Made by a program: the position numbers and the translations under genes
Shown here: one piece after another, positions 11,801-22,921 of the stretch
Position numbering within the stretch: position 1 is the first letter of the stretch
Layout: each line of letters starts with the position of its first letter
Assembly: GCA_951217055.1 (NCBI GenBank)
Contig: OX578282.1
Span: forward strand, 19,089,606-19,153,605
Direction of reading: 5' to 3'
DNA: 64,000 nt
DNA from: Gerris lacustris
Lineage: Eukaryota; Arthropoda; Insecta; Hemiptera; Gerridae
The notes under the pieces: generated by a model
The model's database searches: none
The model's input: the letters and a program-made list of their open reading frames with translations, nothing else
Told to the model about the DNA's origin: nothing

Positions 11801-14800
11801 TACGGATTGAATACAATTTAGATCCAGTTACGATACACTAAATTCTGGGATCGTACCTGGATCGAGTGTCATGGAAACATCTGAACTCGATCCTGATAAG
11901 CGCAGAGTGTGGGTGTAAACGCCTCAAGAGTGTTTCTGTAGAAACTGTAGTGAAATCACAACCCTCTACTCATTAAAAACTTTTTTTTCTAATTTTAAAA
12001 CACTAAAAACAAACAACAAATCTGGTTATAAAAGGGGAAGGTTACAAAATGATTCATAACGTTCACAAAAGTACTTAGAAAAAGGTTTTCTTTTGATCAG
12101 CTGATAAATTTATTGCAAGTTTATAAAACAGATTCAATACTACTCATGGAAACACACGATTCAATCCGTATTTAAACACCATGGAAACGTAGTAAATCAA
12201 TGCAACTGGATAATACTATGAACTCTTTTCTTAATAATTACTTTTAATGGAGGGGAGGGGGACAAATAAAAATTAATGAAATTAAATCTGTCTCCACATT
12301 ACCTTTTTTAAGTTTAGAAATATAATAATAATAATAATAAGTATCAACAATTTCTTTATTTTGTTTTATCAAGGGTAATCTAAAACTGGTTAATTCAATA
12401 AGGGAAGTATTCTTGGGGACTACTTACTTTCTTATCTAGTTCCAAAAGAAATAATTTAATGAGATTAAAATACAAACCTGTAGATAAAATAATATGAAGG
12501 ACGGCAAGTGCAGTGCAAGGTACCATAGCTCGCATATTCAACGTAAGTCTGCCAATATTGGTAGCACTGAATCCATCAACATCTTTTTCACAACAAACTG
12601 CGTTACATATTACTCTTTCTCTTATATGCCTAGGCACTGGAAGCTGCACCAAGATACCATCTATATCTGGGTCTGAGTTATAACCCTCGATAATGTTCAA
12701 TAATGATTTTTCATCAATAGTACCTTCACATTTTACTGAAGTAGCTTCGATCCCTAAAAAGACAATTAAATATATATTTTTGTTCCCAATGAGTATTACC
12801 AAAAGAAATTTAGTAACAAATTAGTTAGAAATTTAGTTAATCACAGATAATTTTTAGTCATAAAATGCAGTAATACACTGGTGGAAAAAATAAACGCACC
12901 ACTTCAGTTTAATATATTTATTTCTAGCTTTTTAAAAATGAATATATCATTCCCATGAGCATCTCCAGATGAATGAATGTCCATCTGAAGATCAGAGACC
13001 TATTCTACCTATTCTTGTTTTATAAGTGAAGAGAACTTCCTTCAAGTTCTCAATTTTCCAGAATACATGTTGCTGAGAAATGTGGAGCCTCGCTTCATAG
13101 ATAAGAAATATTAACATTTCTTACCTACATTCTGTAGGTAAGAGAGCCCTTATCTCTACACCAAAGATGAATAGATTTCACAGAGCATGTAGACTAGACG
13201 TTCGGGACACAAAAAAAAAAGTCGCCGAAGAAAGCCGAAGCAAAGGCAGTCGAGTACGATCGGGCCTTACCCCGCCCACCACTAGTTTCTACACTGTACA
13301 TTCAACTCTATCTTCTCTTTAGCCTGTATATCTCTTCAAGGCCTTTTCCACTAGGACACGACTATTCATAATAACACTTAAACATAGATATGTATAAATC
13401 ATACATATAAAATAGAAATAAAATAGACATTAAATTATTTCGTTATTTTTACATTATTTATAGTTTATATATTAACACGTAAACCCAAGAGTGATTGAAA
13501 TGGAATAAGTACAAATATTATACACGACTAGTAATTATAATTCTAGAATGAAAAATGCAATAAATCCAAAAACAGAAAGACGAAAATAAAATATGAATTA
13601 AATTGAAAAGTAATTTAATTAAAAACAAAGCTTTTTAAATAGATACATGCGAGTTTACATTTTTTTTCGAAGAAAAAAAAAATTAATTTTGGTGTGACAC
13701 CACGTATTTTAAGAATTCCCAGAAGTTAAAAATATAAACATAACATATAACATTATATTATTATTATTTATTATTATAACCCCTTTTCTTTTAATGGTCC
13801 TAATAAATATTATTATTATAACATGATCCACCGGTGGTCAAGTTAACCATTTCTTACCAATTGATTTAAATTAAAAAAATTATGTTAATATATTTGCGTA
13901 GAATATTATAAAATCTAGAACATAATCTGAGTATTATTTTAATTGAAGAAGGTTGGTTTGATTTTTGTACCAACTATTTTTTTTTAATAAAATATTTAAA
14001 TAATAAATAATATGTTAAATATGTAAGATATTCAGTTAATTATTCATCATATTCATAAACATTATAATAATAATTGGCAATATGAAATATGTATTAATAA
14101 TAATGTAGTGCATAAAATGGAATATGCTTTAAAATATCTAATAAAAGCGACCTAATTATTATTAATTTTGTAAAAGATGAATTATTTTATTTAAGATAAG
14201 TCTTTATGTTGGTTCATAATAATTAAAAAGGTCTAGTAGTTCCACGTAATAAGCATTCTTTTAACCTATGATCTTGTTAAATGAAATATGTATAAGTAAA
14301 GGTTAGAGTTAAGGGGGTTAAGAGAGTGCGTGTTTAAAGTTGTAGAGGAGTAAGCGTAAGGGGGTAGAGGTAGGCTGTGGAGCAGACCCGATGATTTCCG
14401 AGTGAGATTCGATAGAGAGTGAGATTCGGGTAGAGAGAGGGTAGGTCGTATTCTGGCACTTTAATTTCTAGAAATCGAGGACTGATAAAGAGTATGCAAC
14501 CCCCCCCCCCCCCCTTAGTGGAGGTGCCGAGCCACCCCCATCAAAAATGAATTCCTACTCCACTGCAGGTAATTGAGAAAAGAAGGATGTCTCAACACAA
14601 ACTAATGTGATATAATAAATTACTGCAAACCTAAAATAAAAAATAGAATGAAAGAGGTAAAGAAATAAAAATAAAGTAAAAACAAATCATCTACAAGGTT
14701 CAAGTAAACCTTTGACTCGAATATCTAAAGTTTACTATCATCCCATAATTACATTTACCTCATTATTTTAAAAAATTGAGTGCGGTGCGTATTTTGTCCA

Positions 14801-17672
14801 CCAGTTTACTTTATTTAAGATGAATAGAGTCTAAATAAAATTTATTATTTTCTTGAATAACTAGCTATAGCTTGCTCTTTAAGTTAACACATAGAGAGAA
14901 ATTTAAAAATAAGTAATACAATTTTACAATGTGTACAACACAAAAATGTTTCCTCTCTATTAAATAACTAAAAAAACACACAAAAATAAAAATAATAAGA
15001 CACATACCTACCGACTTTTTTAGCTGCTTTCATTTTAATATTAACGTATGAAACACTAGCAGGATCATCCCCAACCACAATGGCAGCAAGGCGTGGAGGC
15101 CTGTGTCCCTTACCAACCCATTCCTGAAGTTGTTCTTTCAAATTTTTCCTTAACGCCTTAGCTAAGAGTTTTCCATCAATAATACTGCAAACAGATATTA
15201 CAAAAAAATTTCATTTATATTTAGTGCTGTGAAATAAGCACAAACATTTATTTATGGTAAATCAGCAGAATCTGAACCAACACCGCAAATGTTAAAATTG
15301 CGAATGTCGTTATTAACTGTATGGAAAAACAAGGTTAGATGTATGAGGTAAAGTTAACTACATACAATAACACGGTTAGTTAAACAAAATATATCAATAT
15401 TTTGAGTGCACACTAAAAAAAATAAAAAGTAAAATTATGTATGATAGGCTGACATGTCTCCTATTAGTTTATCTAATAAAGATCTTTATTTTCTAGCTTA
15501 ATTTCATTACTATCATTGACCGTTTAGACTTGGAGTATGGTTCCTTTTTACTATGTCAAGGAGACATGGAACTTGAATAAAAGTATGAATTTTGTGTAAG
15601 ACGATAAGAATTAAACTAAAATATTTTATGAATTATTGTTTCCTTTATCAAGAAACAATAATTCAGATACCATCTCAAGATGGTATTTCAATATAGCTAT
15701 TTCTACGAATAAAGCTTTATTTTCCTAGACGCGACTCCAGCGATAGTTGCCCAGCCACTGTCGCTGAGGACTACTCTTTTGAGTTTGCATAGTACCGTTT
15801 ACCTAGCTGAGCGACTCTTCATATGCAAACTCAGCTCCACGATAGTCGCACAGCGACTATCGTTCAGCGTCTATCGTTTAGTGTCTATCGCTAGAGTCAC
15901 GTCTAGAAAAACTTCCTTAAGCAGGGTAGGCATGGTAATATTAAAATTATGTGAGTAGCCGAAATTACAACGGTAAAAGTGACAATATAGCCCTTTGTCT
16001 TAACAGTTAATTAGGCTGAGATATTGTCACTTTTATACATTAAACAGATAATATGATTTTGTCTAAATTACTTTTGGACCAAAGAACATCACTCTTCTTA
16101 AAAAGAATAGTAAAACTGAAGAACAAGAGCCTGTTTATAGAAAAGTTGGTGGGGTCTCACTCGAATGTATTGTTTTGACAAAGGGATATCAACTCTTCAG
16201 TGCAGCGGTTCTCAACCTTTCTCAACCCACGTACCCCTTTTTTGTATAATTAACTGTGCGTACCCCCTAAAAACAACCCCTTATTTTAATTAATAATTTT
16301 TTTATTAGATGAAGTGTAGTTTAACTACTGGTAATATTACTACATCATAGAAACAGCTGTAAATAGGTCATTTCAATTCCAAACAAGATTTTTTAATAGA
16401 CATTTTACTAAAAAGTTTTTATTTCTTAGACAAAAAAGAAAAGAAAAACCTTTTTTTAATTCACCGCTTACCCCTTACACATTTTCGCGTAACCCTTGGG
16501 GGTACGCGTACCACAGGTTGAGAACCGCTGCTTCAGTGTGTAAACCATGCAAAATCATACCAAGCGATTCTCATCCCTTCAGATAAACCGAAACAAAGTT
16601 GGTTCAGATACTTCAGGGTTTTAAGAAATATTAAACAATTGGTTTTGCTGACCTATATTTTGTGGTAATCAAACATAATGATAATGCCTAAGCTTTAGAA
16701 TGCAGTTGTCAAGACCCCAAAACACAATTATGACTAGATTACACTTTGAAATTTAGATGTGCAGACAAGATTATGTCCCTTCCTCTTAAGGCCCCCATTA
16801 ACGATCAAACATTTTGCTCAAACATGATGTTTGCACAAACCTGATGCCGGACAAATTTAGGCCATACACGTCAAACATCATGTTTGCGCAAACATCAAAC
16901 AGCCCCATACACGGTCAAAATGTTTGCGCAAACATTTTGACCATGTATGGGGGCCTATAAAGTTTAATCAAAGAGATATTATAATTTATATACACAAGAG
17001 TGATTATGTCCTTTAGTGATTGTTTCTCGTAATAGTAATAAGAATAGAATCAAATTTTATGTTGCGGGCCTGACAACCGCATTCTAAAGCTCTGCCGTAC
17101 ATACAAATTACAATCAGATCCTTTCAGTTATATGACTCATTTCAATGACAATTAAGACTAAATCAATGATTACATAGATTGAGACTACTGATAGTAGAAA
17201 CAGGTGTTAATCAGTACAAAAAGTATGGTGGGTGCGGAAATGTAGTGTTCTTTGTATATTTTTTAAAATATATACATTTTGATAATGATAAAATAATATA
17301 TTTAAGGAGACATAAAGCACACTTAAATATTAACTTGCTTTGGAAATTAATAGGTACCATATAAGTTTTACATCTTACCTGCCGGCAAAAGAATTTCTTA
17401 AGATAACATCATAGAAAATAAAAAATATCTGAAATATTTAGGATATTTTAAGAATTAACCTGTCAATATAATTGTAAAGTCGGTGGTGCAGACTCAGACA
17501 GGGCATTCTAATCTCAATTTTAGCTGCATTTTAAATAAATAAAAAAAGTAAGATACCAATTAAAATGTATTATTGTTACTTACCTACAACTGTAATTATT
17601 CGTAAATACAGACAATCTCTGGTGTATTTTAGATTGGAATAATACTGAAACCATACTAGGGCGGCAAAACAT
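8655..17672 (-). CDS. Nmdmc: Mitochondrial NAD-dependent methylenetetrahydrofolate dehydrogenase/cyclohydrolase (MTHFD2 type)
   Basis: Bifunctional folate enzyme that oxidises 5,10-methylene-THF and hydrolyses the methenyl product to 10-formyl-THF in mitochondria. Seven coding exons join as 17672-17584, 15184-15012, 12753-12478, 10003-9911, 9506-9399, 9014-8892 and 8806-8655. All introns are GT/AG, all phases agree, and the product is 337 residues. Residues 1-29 look like a mitochondrial presequence (R, K, Q, S and hydrophobics, no acidic residue). The family motifs are present: YVNIK at 76-80 (the Y-x3-K active-site pattern), QLPVP at 124-128, KDVDGF at 144-149, GRSKNVGLP at 192-200 (dinucleotide-binding region), the CHRYT segment, and [10 protein letters not shown] at 298-307. 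Length fits the mitochondrial bifunctional enzymes, not the trifunctional C1-THF synthase, because no formyl-THF synthetase domain follows. A possible poly(A) signal (AATAAA, minus strand) lies at 8255-8250. The gene symbol follows Drosophila usage; NAD preference is inferred from family and presequence. Confidence 0.95.
8892..9014 (-). CDS. Nmdmc: Nmdmc exon 6
   Basis: Encodes residues 248-287 ([20 protein letters not shown]). Acceptor TTTACAG; the donor GTTCCT is weak, but the frame continues exactly into exon 7. Confidence 0.93.
9399..9506 (-). CDS. Nmdmc: Nmdmc exon 5
   Basis: Encodes residues 212-246, including [10 protein letters not shown] and the ADFIISAAG strand of the Rossmann fold. 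Acceptor TTTTCAG, donor GTTTGT. Confidence 0.95.
9911..10003 (-). CDS. Nmdmc: Nmdmc exon 4
   Basis: Encodes residues 181-210 with the GRSKNVGLP nucleotide-binding motif. Acceptor TTTGTAG, donor GTAAGC. Confidence 0.95.
11313..11589. mobile_element. MITE in Nmdmc intron 3-4
   Basis: 277 bp with inverted ends of about 43 bases (CTACAGTCTTCGCACAACTA). Its interior (CAGATTGGCCAACCT, AAAAAATAAAGCCACT, GTTGGCCCGACC) is shared with the element at 60319-60547, whose terminal repeats differ. Confidence 0.85.
12478..12753 (-). CDS. Nmdmc: Nmdmc exon 3
   Basis: Encodes residues 89-179, including [10 protein letters not shown] and DVDGF, the folate-binding signatures. Acceptor TTTTTAG, donor GTTTGT. 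The exon is in phase on both sides. Confidence 0.96.
12874..14807. mobile_element. Possible Tc1/mariner-like element bounded by inverted ends
   Basis: Left end CACTGGTGGAAAAAATAAAC and right end, read in reverse, ACTGGTGGACAAAATACGCA match over about 25 bases. No transposase frame lies between them; the interior is AT-rich with a C run at 14501-14516. It could be one decayed element or two unrelated ends, in the Nmdmc intron between exons 2 and 3. Confidence 0.4.
15012..15184 (-). CDS. Nmdmc: Nmdmc exon 2
   Basis: Encodes residues 31-87 plus parts of codons 30 and 88. It begins the catalytic domain (IIDGKLLAK) and ends after the YVNIK active-site motif. Acceptor TTTGCAG, donor GTAGGT. Confidence 0.95.
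15721..15911. mobile_element. MITE with repeated CGATAG/CTATCG motifs
   Basis: Inverted ends TTTCCTAGACGCGACTCC and its diverged copy GAGTCACGTCTAGAAAAA. The interior repeats AGCGACTATCGT-like units in both orientations. It is in the Nmdmc intron between exons 1 and 2. Confidence 0.75.
16203..16530. mobile_element. Non-autonomous hAT element
   Basis: 328 bp with terminal inverted repeats CAGCGGTTCTCAACCT and AGGTTGAGAACCGCTG, flanked on both sides by the 8-bp duplication CTTCAGTG. The ends and the 8-bp duplication are diagnostic of the hAT superfamily. No transposase. Confidence 0.93.
16789..16956. mobile_element. MITE with GGCCCCCAT ends
   Basis: 168 bp with ends AGGCCCCCATTAACG and, inverted, AGGCCCCCATACATG. 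The interior is built of inverted CAAACAT and GCGCAAAC units. It resembles the inner element at 20687-20806 at its tips. Confidence 0.75.
17584..17672 (-). CDS. Nmdmc: Nmdmc exon 1 (start codon, presequence)
   Basis: ATG at 17672-17670, 29 codons plus two bases of codon 30, then a consensus GTAAGT donor at 17583. A second in-frame Met at codon 7 could also serve as start, but the longer form gives the better presequence. This exon is assigned by splice phase and composition, because presequences are not conserved. Confidence 0.8.
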
Positions 17673-18239
17673 TGTCAAAAGTTATTTTATATTTTCAAGT
17701 ATTTAATTTTACTTGAACACAAGTAGTTTAGTATTTTGAACTTTCAATTTAATTATCTTTTTTTGTTTGTTCTTTCAAAAAGTGTTATTTGATTAAGAGG
17801 TTGAAAGCTCCTTCTCAAACATTCATTTCACCTTCAAAGTTTTTTTTTTAAATAGAGAAAAGGGGCCATCTCCCCCGTAAATCAATAATTTTGTTTGTTC
17901 TAATATCTAATTTTTTAAATTATTAATTTAACTCCATCTTTTTAGCGCATGAGAATTTTGATTTTTTTTTCAAATTTCATGGAACATACTTAGTATTTAT
18001 ACATTAGGGGGCAAACACTGCTTTTGATGGAAGATGCTGAGGGGGTATATTTTGGATTGGGAGTTCTCTTTGAGGAGTGGTAAATTAATAGTAAACTTTA
18101 TGGGTTGTTGAGGTTTTGCTATGAACACCAAAGAAAAAGCCTGTAAGAAATGAAATAACTTTCTTCAATATATCGCTTGTCATGGATCGGCTTGCAAACT
18201 TGCCTGTAAACAGCAAGACCAATATACTGACATATCTAC
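17673..18239. other. Upstream of Nmdmc, no gene seen
   Basis: AT-rich DNA upstream of the Nmdmc start. No core promoter motif stands out. Confidence 0.5.
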
Positions 18240-18880
18240 TTAAGCCGGGTCCACACTATATATAACAAAATACCATATAACATGTTATATAACTTTGTTG
18301 CAGGAAGTTATATAAACATTAAATAACTTGTTCAATAACATTGCTAAATATAACCTGTCTGTTCAAACTACTTCTACATATAACCAAGTTATATAAATAG
18401 TATTACATAACAAAATATTTAAAAGCATGTGTAGTAGTTCTGATGATGTCGCAGAGTGAGGACGGCGTAGTGCTTGCTGCAGCAGCCTGTGTAATTTTGG
18501 CAAGACGAAGACGTCAAACGAATTGTCGCAGATATTGGGTTCGGCCTTCATTAAAAGCTCAACAAGTTTACAGTGGAACCTTTATACGATCTTAGGGCAG
18601 ATGAGTTGGACCCACGGAGTGGATATATTTACGATGATGGGAGCCTACAGGTGTAGTGATAAGGGCTAGGGGGGCACGTGGAGGGGAGAAATGTTATAAC
18701 ATCCTTTGATATTACCGACACTCCGTGGATAACATGGTTATACAACAAGAAAAATGTTATATAACATGGAGTTATATAACTTTTTCATCAGACTTTTTGT
18801 AACATGTAATATAATTTCCTGCAACAAAGTTATATAACGTGTTACACCGTGTTTTGTTATATAGTGTGGACCCGGCTTAA
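18240..18880 (+). mobile_element. PIF/Harbinger-derived element with transposase remnant
   Basis: 641 bp with inverted ends TTAAGCCGGGTCCACACTAT, consistent with a 3-bp TTA/TAA target. Both flanks inside the ends are full of GTTATATAAC repeats. Confidence 0.75.
18443..18653 (+). pseudogene. Harbinger transposase N-terminal fragment, frameshifted
   Basis: ATG at 18443 opens a frame reading MMSQSEDGVVLAAAACVILA, then RRRRQTNCRRYWVRPSLKAQ, to a TAG at 18593. The homology continues one frame over as DLRADELDPRSG from about 18588 to about 18650. The RRYWVRP block followed by a DPR.G segment is typical of the start of Harbinger/HARBI1-type nucleases. The catalytic domain is absent. Confidence 0.65.
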
Positions 18881-19766
18881 TAGCAGTTCAAATCCCAGTT
18901 AAGTGAGGACATGTTTCACATTCACACTGACTATCAGATGAGCAATATGCCCAATTCCATTTTTATATAATGTGCAATGTCCTATTATTTATAAAGGTTT
19001 ACTTATTTTTACTGCAAAAGGTAAATGAGAATTAATAAAAAAAAGATACGAATACAGTCGAAGCATACTATGGTGCTTTGAAGTGATAACTAATACTGCT
19101 ATCTAAAATAAATAAATTAAAATTTAGTTTTACTCCATCACATTGTCCGTTATATCTCAAATAAATAAATACAATTTTTCACCATCACATTGTCTATTTA
19201 TTAGTAAAAAAAAGTAAACTAAATATTTATGTTCTACTATCTGGAAAAGTACAGGAATCAAAATTTGGCCTTGGTTAAAGCTTTAGAGCAGATTATAATT
19301 TTATGAAAAACCATTTAAATCTGGTATGTGGGCTTCTGCTAATTACTTAAATTGTTAAGGTGAAATTTAAAATAAGTTAATATTTTAATACAAATTCATT
19401 GAGCCAACTTTAACTTACCTTAACTTTTAAAAGCAATTTCATCTTATTTCTCAGGCATTTCCTTATAAAAAGGAAAGTCTAACAGATCATAAAGGATATG
19501 TCCTGGAAAAGTAGAAATCTTTTTAATTAAATGGAAGTATTCACACATCCGGTCGGGGTTGCTATTTGAGCGATCCAGATTTGTACCTGACCTGAGTGAA
19601 CCAGACTAGACCAAAAGTGAGAAGGGTCTCCTCAGTTCACCTCTTATCAGAGCTAATCCCACTTAATTTTTGTTGCCACAGAATTTACCTTCTTTTTAAT
19701 ATTGTTTTTACTTTGTAGTTTCTTATAGTGTTATTATTTTAATATTGTTTCTTTATTGCTTCCAAG

Positions 19767-19919
19767 CAGTGGTGTAGCTAGGGCATTGGGGGCACCCCCA
19801 CAAGAACTTTTTGGGGGGCCCCTCGCCAAACAAAAAAAAAACCCTCGTGTTTAGAACTGGGGGCCGTTGTCGTCGATTCGGGGGCCCTCTCGCAATGCGG
19901 GCCCATAGTTACGGCACTG
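19767..19919. mobile_element. Small hAT element
   Basis: 153 bp with ends CAGTGGTGTAGCTAGGGC and GCCCATAGTTACGGCACTG. It is flanked by an 8-bp duplication with one change, CTTCCAAG and CTTCCGAG. It inserted into the first bases of a family A repeat. Confidence 0.85.
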
Positions 19920-20640
19920 CTTCCGAGCTTACTGAAGTTAACGGAAGCTATGTAATCTTTCTGAAGAACGATTAATTTTTGCGACTGTTTTATAAAATTC
20001 AAAGACAGAAATCCGTTTCAGACATCAGGGAACATTTTTGGTCCCGTGTGTCTGTCTGTCGTTCAATTTTGCAAACCAACATATCTTAAATAATACTTGT
20101 CTCATTTTTAATGAAATTTGGATGGTAGGTCATAACTAGTCCACTGTTGGTCCCATGTAAGTTTCTACCTTCGGCACCCATTTGTTTTATAAATTATATT
20201 ATCGCTTCTACACATTGGAAAGAGATAATATTCTTCTATCTAAATAACTTTTGGACAAAGAAAAAGCACTTGTGAGGTGGCGCTTGTCATAATAAGAGAA
20301 GTCTATAGTTTAGCGCAGACGTCTATCTAAAAGTAAGTTTACTGTACAAAGCTGGCATTTTGGAATTGTCTCCTTCAGAGCCATGAGTAGATTTAAGTGT
20401 TTAAGAAAAGCTAGAGTAGAAATCGAGAGGTTTAAATCTTACGTACCTCAGATTAACATTTGCCTTAACAACTACACAGACAATTTCTCATTAACCCTTA
20501 AAATCAGGATTGATTGATAACAATTTGGGGTAGGAAACTAGCTTTGAACTATAAAGTAACTCCAAATGCTCTTCTTTACAAGTAATTTTTGTTGCCAAGT
20601 TAATATAAAAAAAATTGCCTGCTTGCTCCCGATAACGAGT

Positions 20641-20846
20641 CTAAAGGAGCCCATAGAAGTGTTTGGCGATATTTTATGTTATACCTAAAGGGGCCCATAC
20701 ACGGTGCGATTTTTTGTACAACCAAGGTGAGCAACTTCATAGTAAACTAATAACAGGTTTCATAAACTCGGTTGTACAACAAATCGCATGGTATATGGGC
20801 TCCTTAAGGTAACAACATAAAATATCGCCAAGCACTGAGCTCTAAA
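20641..20846. mobile_element. Outer MITE/foldback, interrupted by another MITE
   Basis: The arms TTTGGCGATATTTTATGTTA and, inverted, CTTGGCGATATTTTATGTTG surround the inner element and pair with each other across it. Confidence 0.65.
20687..20806. mobile_element. Inner MITE nested in the 20641-20846 foldback
   Basis: Ends AAAGGGGCCCATACACGGTG and, inverted, AAGGAGCCCATATACCATG, followed by matching CGATTT and GTACAACC segments. Tips resemble the MITE at 16789-16956. Confidence 0.7.
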
Positions 20847-21339
20847 ATAAAAATACAGATAGATAATCCCTTCAATCTGTTTTAACCTTCTGCGCCCATT
20901 TGTTTCTCTTCAACATGTGCACAAACTTACAATTATTTACACCTATATCTTCAAAAGTACTCTGATTTTAATGAAATATGGATGGTTTGTCGAATGTCGC
21001 AGATAGCACACATTAATTTCAACTGTCTGGACTCTTCAACTTTTGCTTAATTGATACTTTAATTCAAAAAGGGGGGAAACAATTAAATAAATTAGGCAAT
21101 TATGGCTTGTAAAAGCCTAAAATCAATAAAGTACGTGATAGGAGGCAAGGAATCTATGTGTCACACTAGTTGGCAGTCTATATTAGAACAATATACTAAT
21201 AAACATTATGTTATTCTCCTAAAATGCATTGAAGATTGGGATACGAGCTTTTGTTGTGTCCATATTAATAACGGTAGACTAAACTGAATTTGTATCTTCA
21301 TGGTATTTAGACATTAATAAAGGATAATTAATAAAATGA

Positions 21340-22135
21340 ATTCTATTAATAATAAAACACAGTTTATTTATTTTTTTTTATATTTATTTTTTTGTTTGTT
21401 TTTGTTTATATTATTTATCTTATTTGTTGGTTTTGTTTGTTTCTTTTTTGACATGTAAATTAAATCTACAAAAAAAACCTCTTAACATAAATTGAATGAC
21501 GGAACTCCTCTCTGGACATTTCTTAAAATCTAAGCTTCATTGGTCAGCTCAAAAAAAAATAATAAAATAAAAAATGAGAAAAAAAATAATAAAAATGTAC
21601 ATTTATCTTTTTTTAACATAAAAAAATAAATAATAAAACAGAATAAAAAAAGAGAATAGCTAAAAAGAAAAAAAAAAATGGAAAAGAATGTTTTATCTAT
21701 CAACCCAATCCCTTACTCATTCGATACCTTTCTCCTCATTTCATCTTTACATTCAAGGGGTATTAGTTTCTTTATTATAATGCCTATAATATTATAGTAT
21801 TTGATGAATGTTTCTTTTTTTTTCCTTAGTATTTTTATTAAATACATACATGCATATAATGCCAAAAATTATATACACGCATAACATAAAAAAGCATTTA
21901 GTTTAATTATTTATTTTAATTTATTTCTTGTAATTTTCACTAGTTTTAAGTGTCCAAATAATAATTATTGAGCACGTTATATCAAAACACTATACTAATT
22001 ACTTCTTCAATTTGTTTTAAAAATTTCATTGCTATTTAAATTATATTAAAAAGAATGAAAAAAAAAAGAACTAAAGAAAACAAATAATTAATTTAATTTA
22101 ATTTTTTTTATAGATAAATATATATATACATGTAT

Positions 22136-22166
<31 letters not shown>

Positions 22167-22921
22167 CATAACATTTTCATTTTATCTTATTTTTCTTTTC
22201 CATTTAGTCTATATAAAATTGTTTAAGTGACTGCAAAACAATTACAGTTTTAAAAAATAAATAAATATATATAGATATGTGTATATATAAATATATATAT
22301 ACATATATATAAAGTAATCGGTAGCAATCGGTCTGTTCTACTGTTGATTGCTGCAATAACAAAATATATTCTAACAACTTTACACTGTTAACAGTTAGAA
22401 CTAAAAATAAATAATTATATTAATACCTAAGAAGTAATGGAAATTTCATGAAATTATTAGTACTAGAAACAGATGATGCTCATACTAACAGCATACAGAA
22501 GAACAGACTTAATAACTTAGGAATATATGCTACACTATGCAAACCAATATGACGACAGGACTCAAATTGTTCGTATTTATACATTTTTGTTTTATCAACA
22601 GTTTTTTTTAAAGGGTTTTAATATATATATATTTTTGTTTTTAATTAGGAAAAAATTGGGTATGGTACAATTTAACATTTATATCAACATAACTTCAACA
22701 GCGTCAATTACACATTGTCGATTAATAGGTGAATTCTAACACTTTTACACAAACAAAATAGTTTACTTTTTTTAAACGAAATGTAAATCAAAAGAAAATA
22801 TACAACTTTAAATTTGTTTTTCTTTTTTAAATAATTATTAAAAGAAATAAAATGCAATGGAAGGAGAAAATTAGATAATAAGATGAACTGTAAATAAATA
22901 GGATAGGAAATGTGAAATAGT
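21340..22921 (-). other. Probable 3' UTR and downstream region of CK2 alpha
   Basis: About 1.6 kb of very AT-rich DNA with long T and A runs and two TA/CA microsatellites (22110-22166 and 22262-22312). AATAAA-type signals on the minus strand cluster near 21363-21372. No gene is seen; where the transcript ends is unknown. Confidence 0.35.

Larger units (their letters stand above)
19920..21186 (+). repeat. Interspersed repeat family A, longest copy
   Basis: Runs from CTTCCGAGCTTACTG to GTCACACTAGTTGGCAGTCT. Subregions recur at 39340-39860 (reverse), 41099-41645, 44688-45674 and 49968-50200: GACAGAAATCCG, ACATCAGGG, GTCTGTC, AAATTTGGATGGTAGGTCATAA and the CACTAATTTGCAGACT end. It is interrupted by the nested MITEs at 20641-20846. 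No long open frame. Confidence 0.65.
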
